DNA of 64,000 nt. Source: CAWHNT01 sp963830775. Lineage in GTDB: Bacteria > Pseudomonadota > Alphaproteobacteria > Geminicoccales > Geminicoccaceae. The stretch covers positions 1-64,000 of the forward strand of contig CAWHNT010000005.1 in the NCBI GenBank assembly GCA_963830775.1, written 5' to 3'. Under the pieces are notes generated by a model. That model was not told the DNA's origin, did not search any database, and saw only the letters and a program-made list of their open reading frames with translations. Shown piece after piece: positions 37,161-46,179 of the stretch (position 1 is the stretch's first letter; the number at the start of each line of letters is the position of its first letter). Position numbers and translations under genes: made by a program.

Positions 37161-38668
37161 TCACTCCTGGTCGTCATCCTCGTCATCGTCGCCGTCGTCC
37201 GGCTCCAGGGCGCGGAGCCGGACCGCGGTGTCCTTCACCACGCCGCGGAGCGCCTTGAGCCCGGCCAGGGCCCTGTTCTCGGCATCCTTGCGGGCAGTGC
37301 CGGGAGCCGCCTGGCGGATGTCCCTGAACCTGTTGTCCAGGTTGCCGCTCGCCTGATGGGCGCTCGTCAAGGCTTGGGCGATCTCAGCAACGGCCGCGAC
37401 CCCGGTGTGGGTGAGACCCCCGACCGTGCCTGCGACGCCCTTCACGACGTCGCGCAGCATCTTCAGGCCAGCCAAAGCCTTGTCCTCGGCCTGCTTGCGT
37501 GCGGCACCGTTGTCCGCCTGGCGGATGTCCCGGACCTTCTCGTCCAGATCCCCGCTCGCAGCGCGAGCCCGCTCGAGGGCCAGCGCGCTCTCGCCCAGGG
37601 CCATGAGGTCGGCCAGCGTTTCGTTGGGCGAGAAGCGATGGGAGCCGGACGGCTGTCCACCGTTACGCAGTCCCTTCGGGCCTACTTCGTCAGCGGTGAG
37701 CTCCCGAGGTGCTGGGGCAGCCGAGTTCTGCACGTTCGCCGGACTCACACCGCCGGGGCACTTGGCGTCCTTCACCGTGCCGGTATGGCGGGCGGAGCCG
37801 CTGTTGACCGGTGGCTCCGTCCAGCGGACGCCGTTGCCCTTGACCCAGCCATCGATGATGTCGCTGCTGGTGTCGCAGACGATTGCGTCACGGGCCGGGA
37901 TGTACTGACCCGCCTGCGGTGTGCTGGAGTTGATGGTGCCCGCCCTGAGCGCGATCCTGAAGGGCCCCGGCTTGCCGTCTGGCCGAACACGTGATCGAAG
38001 GCACTGACCGGACGCTCGCCGCAAAGACCGATCAGCCCGTCCTTGACCCAGTTGCCCTCGGTGCGGTTGTCGTTGCCGTGGCGCATGACGATTTCGGCGC
38101 CGATCACCGTGTTGCCGCGAGCTTTGTTCCTGCTGCTCTTGAACTCGATGGCCTGAAACGCCTTGAGCTTCTCCAGCCGGTTGGACTCGATCAGCGCCTG
38201 GATCGGCGTTGCCGACGTTCCTCGGCCCGTGCCGGCGATGATTCCAGCCACGGCAGCACCGGTCAGGGCCGCCTGGTCGTGGACCCAATTGTGGTGGACA
38301 TGGGCCCCAGTGCCCGTCTTGCCGATCACGATGCCCCGCGCGGCGAAGCCCGTGATCTCGCACCAGCCAACCTCACAGCCGGGTGCGGCCACTTCGATGG
38401 CCGCCGCACTGGCGCCGGGCACGACCTTCAACCCCAGGACCTTCTGTTCCGGCTGCGCCAACCTTATCGTGCTCTTGATGGTGGGCGGTGCGTTGAGATC
38501 CGCCGGGCGAAGCGTCACGCGGCTGACCTGGAGCTTGATCGGCTTCGTGAACTCGCCGCGGAGCTCGACCGTGTCGCCCGGCTGCACCGTGCTCTGAAGC
38601 AGGGACTCGGGTTCTCGGGTCCAGCTTGGTGGGTAGCCATAATGGATCACTCCCCTGCAACCCCACCC
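37161..38668 (-). pseudogene. PL6-like parallel beta-helix lyase with C-terminal repeats; 5' truncated and frameshifted
   Basis: Readable sequence begins at the IS200/IS605 boundary (TREPESLLQSTVQPGDTVEL). It continues as a beta-helix with CEITGFAARGIVIGKTGTGA, HVHHNWVHD, FKSSRNKARGNTVIGAEIVM and RHGNDNRTEGNWVKD, a pattern like PL6 alginate lyases/chondroitinase B. The frame changes near 37985. After GSHRFSPNETLADLMALGE come two related repeats of about 42 residues (DLDEKVRDIRQADNGAARKQ and NLDNRFRDIRQAAPGTARKD) and an acidic end (DDGDDDEDDDQE). The native start is missing. The C-terminal repeat is not a family I recognise. Confidence 0.65.
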
Positions 38669-39235
38669 ACTGAACGACCCTCGCCTATAAGGCGAGGGGT
38701 TCATGAGGGGTCGATTTGAAATCGACCATCGTCCTCAACTGGCTCTCCCTCCTGCTCGTCGATGTACTCGTTGATCATCTCATCAGTGATCGTCCCTGAC
38801 GTGACGGCAAAGTAGCCGCGTGCCCAGAAGTGCCGGCCCCAGAACTGGCGCTTGAGGTGAGGGGAACTCCTGGAGGAGAAGCGCGTGAGCTGGTGCCGTT
38901 TGAGCCACTGCACGATCTGGCTGATGTTCTGGTGCGCGCGGTAGCTGAGGAACAGGTGCACGTGATCCGCGGCGACCTTCCCGAGATGATCTGGAGTCGT
39001 TCTCGGCCGCGATCTGCCGCAGAAGGTCACGAGCCGTGACCGCGACCGCGCCCGTCAGCACCCGCTGACTGACGACGGCGTCGCCTACAGTACCGTTGGG
39101 GACGCCAGACGAGGTGAACCTTGAGATCATAACGCGCGTGGCTGCCATAGGCGGTATCGTCGCATAATGCGACTTCACCTACCTTTCCCTTCGCCTGAAG
39201 GCGAGGGTTTGAGACCCCGATGGGGTACAATCATC
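38669..39235 (-). mobile_element. IS200/IS605-family element, degenerate copy
   Basis: The element shares both ends with the copy at 57389-57931. One end begins ACTGAACGACCC with a CCTCGCC/GGCGAGG hairpin, and the other carries a CCTTCGCC/GGCGAAGG-type hairpin and ends ACAATCATC. It is about 567 bp and contains a broken tnpA and no tnpB. It has inserted at the 5' end of the PL6-like gene. Confidence 0.8.
38701..39178 (-). pseudogene. IS200/IS605 TnpA transposase, frameshifted
   Basis: This is a broken relative of the intact TnpA at 57421-57861. The HUH motif region (AADHVHLFLSYRAHQNISQI) and the C-terminal FWARGYFAVTSGTITDEMIN are readable. The N-terminal third is scrambled by several small indels between 38990 and 39110. 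The product cannot be active. Confidence 0.8.
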
Positions 39236-39512
39236 GCACGAGCCGGATTCCTCACCTTGTGCGTTTTAGCACATCGACTGCTTACCTGTTTCAATTCGGG
39301 TCGAAGGACAGTACACCGGACCAGAAGCGCCAATTTGTCGGCCTTTATCGGCGCGCTCTTGATCTGAGCTCGCCTCGTTTCGACCGATAGTGCAGATGAG
39401 TCCCGGGAGCTAACACTAGCCTGCCGCATCCTCGGTCGAGGACTTGCTGGACAATGGCTAGTCGGCTGGCCTTCGGCGATCCTGATTTGCTGAGCCGAGG
39501 GACCGTGCGGGC

Positions 39513-39743
39513 CTAGCAGAGCCCGACCCGCATCTCACGACGTAGCCGCTCGACCTCGCTGGTGATGGAGCGGAGCGCTGCCGGCTCCACGCCGACATCA
39601 CGGAGGAGACGGTTGCTCAGCCCGCTCAACTCGCGGCGGGAGTGCCACTCGTCGGCGAGGCGCCTCGAGTGCGCCGAGCATCGATGGCGGCTGAGGCCGC
39701 GGTCCGGCTGGCTGGCGGGGCGGAGAGGGATGACGGTGGCCAT
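39513..39743 (-). CDS. DUF1127 small protein
   Basis: The product is 76 residues from MATVIPLRPASQPDRGLSRH. The C-terminal half is the DUF1127 motif (EWHSRRELSGLSNRLLRDVG) followed by VEPAALRSITSEVERLRRE. Small DUF1127 proteins of alphaproteobacteria include RNA-binding regulators of phosphate and RNA turnover; this one's role is unknown. It is divergent from a LysR-type regulator gene 106 bases away, which suggests control by that regulator. The 277 bases between it and the IS200/IS605 element hold nothing recognisable. Confidence 0.82.
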   Translation of the reverse strand: MATVIPLRPASQPDRGLSRHRCSAHSRRLADEWHSRRELSGLSNRLLRDVGVEPAALRSITSEVERLRREMRVGLC

Positions 39744-39849
39744 GGTGAGGACCTTCAAGTTTGGCTTGCTGTCTGAGCCACCATTCTCAGCCGCCGCGCC
39801 GTTCTGCGGACCAGCGGTCTCTCCTTGTTTCATCTTCAAGCTGAGCTTA

Positions 39850-40782
39850 ATGATCGCCACCATGGCCCGACACCTTCCCGGTCTAGGCTCGCTGCGCACC
39901 TTCGAGGCGGCCGCGCGCCATCTCAGCTTCACGAAAGCGGCGGACGAGCTGGCGGTGACGCCGGCCGCCGTCAGCGGGCAGGTACGGACACTCGAGGAGC
40001 AACTGGGCGTGCGCCTCTTCTGGCGGACGAGCCGCACCGTCAGCCTGACCCGGTCGGGCGAGACCCTGCTCCAGGCCGCGGGCGAGGCGCTCGACCTGCT
40101 GGCGCGTGCGGTCGAGCGGATCGGTGCCGGCGGCGAGCGGCGCACGCTGGCGGTGAGCACCGGCCTCTCCTTTGCCGCCAAGTGGCTGGTGCCGCAACTC
40201 GACCGCTTTCGCCGTCTGCATCCGGACGTGGACGTGCGGATCGACGTCAGCGAGCGTCTCGTCGACTTCGTCCGCGACGAGGCCGATGTCGGCATCCGCT
40301 TCGGCCGCGGAGTCTACCCGGGCCTGCGGGCCGATCGGCTTTCCGAGGAGCTGGTGTTCCCGGTCTGCAGCCCGCGCCTGCTCGAGGGTGCCCACCCGCT
40401 CAGCCAGCCGGACGACCTGCGCCACCATCCGCTGATCCACCTCGACTGGCACGAGCCCGGCACGGAATGGCCCGAGTGGCGCACCTGGCTGCTGGCGGCC
40501 GGCCTCGGCGACATCGACCCGACCCGCGGCATCCATTTCGGGCAGACGGCACTGGTCCTCCAGGCGGCCGTGGAGGGCCAGGGGGTAGCTCTCGGCAACT
40601 CGAGCCTGGTCGGCGACGATCTCGCCGCGGGGCGCCTCGTGCGGCCGTTCGACCTCACGCTCAAGGGCCCGCCCGAGTTCGCCTACTACCTGGTCTCGCC
40701 TCGGGCGACCGCTGACCGGCCGCTGGTCAAGGGGTTCCGGGAGTGGGTGCTGTCCGAGCTGCGCGGGGAGGAGGCCCGCTGA
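39850..40782 (+). CDS. LysR-type transcriptional regulator (GcvA-like)
   Basis: The product is 310 residues, normal length. The winged helix-turn-helix at the N-terminus is LRTFEAAARHLSFTKAADEL, then AVTPAAVSGQVRTLEEQLGV and RLFWRTSRTVSLTRSGETLL. The substrate-binding domain follows, with DVDVRIDVSERLVDFVRDEA and DVGIRFGRGVYPGLRADRLS, the pattern of GcvA-like regulators. The ligand is unknown. It is divergent from DUF1127. An ATG at 39862 is an alternative start. Confidence 0.9.
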   Translation: MIATMARHLPGLGSLRTFEAAARHLSFTKAADELAVTPAAVSGQVRTLEEQLGVRLFWRTSRTVSLTRSGETLLQAAGEALDLLARAVERIGAGGERRTLAVSTGLSFAAKWLVPQLDRFRRLHPDVDVRIDVSERLVDFVRDEADVGIRFGRGVYPGLRADRLSEELVFPVCSPRLLEGAHPLSQPDDLRHHPLIHLDWHEPGTEWPEWRTWLLAAGLGDIDPTRGIHFGQTALVLQAAVEGQGVALGNSSLVGDDLAAGRLVRPFDLTLKGPPEFAYYLVSPRATADRPLVKGFREWVLSELRGEEAR

Positions 40783-40918
40783 TCGGGGCATCGCGCAAGG
40801 GAGACCCGCGGCAAGCCGCCTGTCTCTGCGTCCCCTCGCAAGCTACCATGACGACCGCGCGTTGAGTCGCGCGCAAGGCCGAGCGCGCTGGGGTCGGCCG
40901 ATCAGGGAGCACAAGACC

Positions 40919-42224
40919 ATGACTGACACTCGCTCGAGCCGTCGCGAGGTGCTGAAGGCCGCCTCGGTGATTGCGGCCGCGGCACCCGTGGTGCGTCTGG
41001 CAGGAGCACCCACCACCGCCAGGGCGGCGACGCCTGCCGCGGGCCAGAAGGCGGCCCTCGCGACGATCGACGCAGCTTTCCGTGCTGCGGTGGATGCAAA
41101 GAAGGTCGCGGGCGTGGTCGCCATCGCAGCGACCGACAAGGGTGTCATCTACGAGGGTGCGATCGGCAGGCGCGACATGGACAAGGGGCCGGACATGACG
41201 CCGGACACCCTGTTCTGGATCGCGTCGATGACCAAGGCCGTGACGGGCACGGCCTGCATGCAGCTGGTCGAGCAGGGCAAGCTCAAGCTCGACGACCCGG
41301 TGGGCGAGCTGCTGCCGGACCTGGCCAAGCCGCAGATCCTCGAAGGCTTCGACGCCTCGGGCCAGCCAAAGCTGCGGCCGGCCACGAAGCCGATCACCCT
41401 GCGTCATCTGATGACCCACACGGCGGGTTTCGTCTACAGCATCTGGAGCGAGCCGATGCTCCAGTACGAGAAGGTGACCGGCTCGCCGTTCGTCGGCACG
41501 CTGCAAGACGGCGTCGCTGAGAGCGCCTTTGATGTTCGAGCCCGGCGAGCGCTGGGAGTACGGCATCAACATCGACTGGGTCGGCAAGGCGGTCGAGGCG
41601 GTCAGCGGCCAGTCGCTCGAGATCTATTTCCGCGAGAACATCTTCGAGCCGCTAGGGATGATGGACACCGGCTTCCTCATCCGCACGCCGCAGAAGGCCC
41701 GCGTCGCCACCATGTACCAGCGCGACGAGGCCGGTGCCCTCAATCCGATCCCGTTCCAGATGCCGCAGGCGCCCGAGTTCTTCATGGGCGGCGGTGCCCT
41801 CTTCAGCACCCCGCGCGACTACATGCAGTTCCTGCAGATGTTCCTGCACGAGGGCACGTTCAACGGTGCCCGGATCCTGAAGCCCGAGACGGTGGCCATG
41901 ATGGCGCAGAACCAGATGGGCGACCTCCGGGTGCGTCTCCTCAAGACCACCGACCCCAAGACCTCGCGCGATGCGGACTTCTTCCCGCAGATGGTCGAGA
42001 AGTGGGGCCTGTCGTTCCTCATCAACACCGAGCCGGGCCCGGCCGGCCGCAGCGCCGGCAGCCTGTGCTGGGCCGGTCTCTTCAACACCTACTTCTGGAT
42101 TGATCCGGCCAAGAAGGTGACGGGCACGATCATGACCCAGGTCCTGCCCTTCGCCGACGAGACGGTCCTCCAGCTCTACGGCGACTTCGAGAAGGGCGTC
42201 TACGGCGCGCTCCAGTCGGCCTGA
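40919..42224 (+). pseudogene. Serine hydrolase of the beta-lactamase/EstB family, frameshifted
   Basis: The reconstructed length is about 434 residues. A twin-arginine-like signal (SRREVLKAASVIAAAAPVVR) leads into the domain. The nucleophile motif S-x-x-K is in LFWIASMTKAVTGTACMQLV. ITLRHLMTHTAGF follows. One extra base near 41522 shifts the frame, after which FEPGERWEYGININDW-like sequence (read EPGERWEYGINIDWVGKAVE) and FFMGGGALFSTPRDYMQFLQ continue to the end. Such enzymes hydrolyse esters or peptides; a classical beta-lactamase role is not supported. It is exported if intact. Confidence 0.82.
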
Positions 42225-42232
42225 GCCGGCCT

Positions 42233-42260
42233 GCGGGCGAGGCGGATCCGCCTCGCCCGC
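42233..42260. terminator. Bidirectional terminator hairpin
   Basis: A 28-base perfect palindrome (GCGGGCGAGGCGGA and its complement) lies between the convergent serine hydrolase and effector-like genes. Allowing a four-base loop, the stem is about 12 bp. It is followed by TCTATTC on the plus strand. Confidence 0.65.
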
Positions 42261-42261
42261 T

Positions 42262-45200
42262 CTATTCGGCGTGGATCTCCGCCAGCCGCTCGCTCAAGGC
42301 CCCGAAGCGGACCAGGGACGAGGTGGCGACCAGGTGGAAGTTCTGGGCGAGCTCGCTGTCGGCGAAGCCCGGCGTGCCGGTTCGTGCCGCCGTCAGGGCT
42401 TCGTTCAGGCTGGTCCGAACGTCCGGGGCATTGGCCAGGAGGTAGTTCAGAGCGTCCTTCCGGGCCGCCGGATCCTGCGGGTTGATGGCGAGGCGGCCCG
42501 CGATTCCCGCCTTGTCCCCGGTTGGCGGGAGGGCGGCGAACTTGTCGACCAGGGCCGTGAGCAGCGCCTCGCGATAGGCGATGGCAGTCGTGTAGGCGGC
42601 ACTCGCCTTGACGAAGGCGGCCTTGACCTGGGCCGTCTTCTCGGCACCCAGCGGGTCGGCATCGAGCCTGGCCCGGTCGCGCGCCTCCATCGTCTCGAAC
42701 ACGTCCCCGACGTTCAGTAGCTCCTCGTTGACCGGCATGTCGACCAGCCGGGTGACGAACGCCTCGCGGATGCCGCGCTGGGTGGCGGGGTCGGCGGCAT
42801 GGGCGTAGATGCCGCCGATGCTGTCGAACTCGCGCGTCCGGTCGTTCCAGGGCAGCATGTTCGAGTGCGGCTTGTCGGTGACGCCCAGGAGGTCGATCGC
42901 CATCTGCGCCTGGCCGTAATAGCCGGCGAGCTGGCCCATCCGGCCCTCGACCGAGGCGAACCGGTCGCCCGAGTGGTGCAGGGCGGAGCCCAGCCAGTCG
43001 ACCACCTCGTGCCGGTAGTTGGCGAACTGGCCCTCCTCGCTGGGCAGCGGCAGGTCGAGGCAGGAGCCGGGGTGCATCAGGGCACCCGACATCTGGTGCT
43101 CGATCGCCTTGCGCGGGTCGCCCTCCCACTGGGTCGCCCGCATCGCACCGCTGACCGAGTCATTGATCTGGTCGAGGCCGGTGATCATCGCATCCTCGTC
43201 GAAGCCGATGGCCTTGAGGACCACCGGGTCGGCGACGGGCGGGATCTTGGTCGTGGCCCGGCCGAGCGTGAGGGTGACGATCTTGGCGTAGTCGTCCTCG
43301 TGCTGGGCTGCCAGCTGGACCTTGGCGTCCATGAAGCCCGGCCGGACGGTGGTGTCGTCGTCGCCCATCAGCACCATCTCGTGCCCGGTGCCGCGCAGGA
43401 CATCGTGCATGAGGGCCTCGAGCTCCTCCCTGGGCTTGGCGACGAGATCCGCCATGCTGCGCACGCCGGATTCCGGGTCGTGCAGCGCCTTGTGCAGCAT
43501 CGGGCCGATCAGGAAGGACATGTTGCGGGCGCCGCCGAAGCCGGCGCGGCCGGAGCCCGTAGTGTCGAACAGCTCCTTGAGGCCCAGCTTGTCGCCGAGC
43601 TCGTTGACCTGCTGCATCGAGACCTGGACGATGTTGGCGCCGGTCTTGGCCTTGAGGCCATCGATATAGTCGGTGTTGCGGTCGAACATGGCCCGCTCGC
43701 CGGGCTTCCCCACCCGCGAGGATTGGTCGAAGACCAGGATCGGGTAGTCGGCGAGGCTGTGCTCCTGGCCGTCCCGGGCGCTGAGCCGGCCGAGCGTGCC
43801 GGCCAGATCGTCGACCAGGCTTGGCAAATAGGAGAGCGTCTCCAGCGGCTTGCCGGCCGTGGGCAGCGCCATGACCATGCGGTCAAGCGCCCGAAGCTCG
43901 GTCGTGGTATCGGGGTTGCCCTGCGCCCGCAGCTGGGTCGCCACCTGAAGGAACGCTTCGCCGGCCCGGCGCAGGCCGACATCGGCGTCGTCGTGCGGTG
44001 CTGCAAGCTCGTTGAAGGCGGATGTGCTCTCGAAGCGGAAGCCGAACACCTTGGTGAAGGCGGTGAAGGCCTCCCCGGTCGGCATGTTGTCTCGCAGGTG
44101 GGCAAGCCCATCCCGGACTGCGCGCAGCTCGCGGGTGGCAGGCTCGTCGCCACGCCCATCGGTCTCCAGCTCCGTCACCCGGGCCGCGACCTGCCGGGCG
44201 AGCTCGGTGGTCTTCTCGGTGAAGGTGGCCGTGAAGGCCGTCGTCCGCTCGGCCGCGTGCGCCTCGGCCCCGAACAGCACGCCGCGGATGTCGACCTCGC
44301 TGCCGCGCAGCTCGCGCAGGTTGGCGGTATCGAAACGGCCGCTCTCCAGGCCCTGGAGCAGTTGGGCCAGCGGTCGTGCCTCGGCTGCCGGCAGCCGATC
44401 GAACTTCGGCGCTTCGCCCGTGTGCGTCGCCAGCATGTCCTTGAGGGCACTCGTGAGCGCCCAGCCACCCTCGCGGAACTGTCCGTAGGGCGTGTCGTTG
44501 GCAAAGGCGTGATCGACCAGGCCAAGGAGCTCCGGGCCATCCATGCCCTTGAGCTGGTCCTTGATCTGGGCCGGGGTCATCACCTCGGCCGCGATCAACA
44601 GGAAGGTGTGGCGCATCTCCGCCGGATCGGCGAGCCGCAGCGCGGCACCGGTCTCGACGTCGTGATAGGCCATCTTGTCGGCGATCTTGGTGAGGATCGC
44701 CTCGCGCGTGCTCATCGGCAGGGCCTGGAAGCCCGGGCTCGCGATGTAGTCGGAGAGCGTGCGCTTCACCGCGCGCTGGATCGGGCGGCACCACCATGTG
44801 GCCGGCGGCCGATTCGACCGCATGGCCGAACTCGTGCAGCGCCCGGAACCGCGGCGAGGTCTGGACCGCCATCCGGGCCTCGGCCATCGTCTGGGACCAG
44901 GAGAGCCGGCCGCCCTCCGGGGTCTTGCTCGCGATGCGGCCGGCGATCGTCTCGGCCAGCCGCGCTCGCTCCTCCTGGCTGAGCTGCGAGCCATCGATGT
45001 GGAGCTCGTTCAGGACGCGGTTGAAGCTCGAATTGGCCGGGCCGCCGCGATGGATCTGGTTCAGGTTGAACATGAAGCGGTCGACCGCCGGCGCCTCGGC
45101 AAACTGGCGTGCCGCCTGGACCTGGCTGCCGCGCAGCGAGTGGGTCGTCCTGTCGCCGACCGCGTGGCGGAAGGCGGCATCGCCCACGACCTGGCCGTAT

Positions 45201-45409
45201 TCCGCTCGCAGCGCCTGGAGGAAGGCGCCCATGACCTCGCGCTTCTCGGCCCGATGGGAGGTGAACTGGTTCTGCACCCAGCCGGCGACGCGGCCGCAGA
45301 ACCCTTTGCTCGCCGGACGCGTCTCCAGGGCCGTCTTGTCGTTGCCGGCGAAGCCGACCTTCTCGCCCAACCCAACCTGCGCGAAACGCGCAAGCGAGAC
45401 TCCGGTCAT
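42262..45409 (-). pseudogene. Putative secreted effector: HEXXH motif plus GT-A glycosyltransferase-like module, one frameshift
   Basis: The corrected product is about 1,049 residues. An N-terminal 190-residue helical region without signal peptide is followed by RFRALHEFGHAVESAAGH (HEFGH at residues 192-196), an HEXXH zinc-protease-type motif. One frameshift lies near 44780. A long helical middle follows. At about 555-690 a GT-A pattern appears: DYPILVFDQSSRVGKPGER (first strand), SGRAGFGGARNMSFLIGPML, then GHEMVLMGDDDTTVRPGFMD with a DxD-like acidic triplet near residue 684. PGSCLDLPLP and RHEVVDWLGSALHHSGDRF may belong to the acceptor side. It lies 28 bases after a CesT-type chaperone gene. 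The roles are inferred. Confidence 0.6.
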
Positions 45410-45437
45410 GGCAGCACCCTCGGCACAGGCTTGGAGC

Positions 45438-45896
45438 TCAGGCTCGGAGCATGAAGGGGGTGGGACCCGGGGCGAGCCTCACCTCGGCCTCGCCATCCGT
45501 CCGGCCTTGCGCGAGGCGTGCGCGCCAGGCCGAAGCCACCTTCAGAAAGCCGTCGAGCCGCTCCTGGAGCTGGACGATGTCGAGGCCCGCCAGGACCAGC
45601 CGGTCGAGCAGCACGACGCCCTGCCCGGTCGCCTCGTAGCCGAAGACCGGCTCGCCCGTGGCATGGGCCATGAGGTTCGCCTCGAGCAGCTCGGCAAAGA
45701 GGGCGCCCCGGCCCCGATCCGCCTCGCCGAGCCAGGAAAAGAGGGCCAGCGCATCGCGGCTGGGCTCGTACTCCATGTTGACGGCCAAGTCGTCGAACGT
45801 CAGGCAGGCATAGCCGCGCTCGTCGAGCGCCAGGTCTGCCAGACCGATCACCTCGCCGAACTGGCCGAGCACAAGGTTTGCCTGCTCGATGCTCAC
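45438..45896 (-). CDS. CesT-family type III secretion chaperone-like protein
   Basis: The product is 152 residues from a GTG (VSIEQANLVLGQFGEVIGLA). The pattern of class I type III secretion chaperones is clear: helix 1, then LDERGYACLTFDDLAVNMEY, DALALFSWLGEADRG, LFAELLEANLMAHATGEPVF, GYEATGQGVVLLDRLVLAGL and DIVQLQERLDGFLKVASAWR. It should dimerise and hold the N-terminal region of its client unfolded for export. Its position just upstream of a very large downstream gene fits the usual chaperone-effector arrangement. No secretion apparatus gene lies in the window. Confidence 0.75.
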   Translation of the reverse strand: MSIEQANLVLGQFGEVIGLADLALDERGYACLTFDDLAVNMEYEPSRDALALFSWLGEADRGRGALFAELLEANLMAHATGEPVFGYEATGQGVVLLDRLVLAGLDIVQLQERLDGFLKVASAWRARLAQGRTDGEAEVRLAPGPTPFMLRA

Positions 45897-46179
45897 GCAA
45901 TCTCTCTTGGCGCTGGAGTCGAATGGACCCGCGCCCGGCAGGCTTCGGATCCACAGAGTGTCATCGGAAAGGCTGCCCGCGCCTGGGCCTGTGGTCAATC
46001 GAAACCTGGAAGCCTGCCCATCGCGGCATTCCTCCCAGTGCCGGACGGTGATTGCGGCTCGCTTGACGCCGTCCTATCGTCCGGCCGCAAGTTCACGCGG
46101 ACGGGCCAGCATAAGGCCCGGACAAGCCGGGCGGGGGTGCTGCAACGTGCCCCGGCGGCAAGCAGGGGGCGTAGGATCG

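Noticed and set aside
40919..42224. Calling the serine hydrolase a class C beta-lactamase
   Set aside because: The S-x-x-K motif is shared by esterases and peptidases of the same fold, and there is no other support for antibiotic hydrolysis.
44815..44840. Assigning the large protein outright to the anthrax lethal-factor protease family
   Set aside because: Only the HEFGHAV string is shared. The spacing to a possible third ligand does not match, so only the motif is reported.
42799..44982. Plus-strand open frame of 727 codons
   Set aside because: It is antisense to the effector-like gene. No domain pattern is seen, and the minus strand has the motifs and the chaperone coupling.
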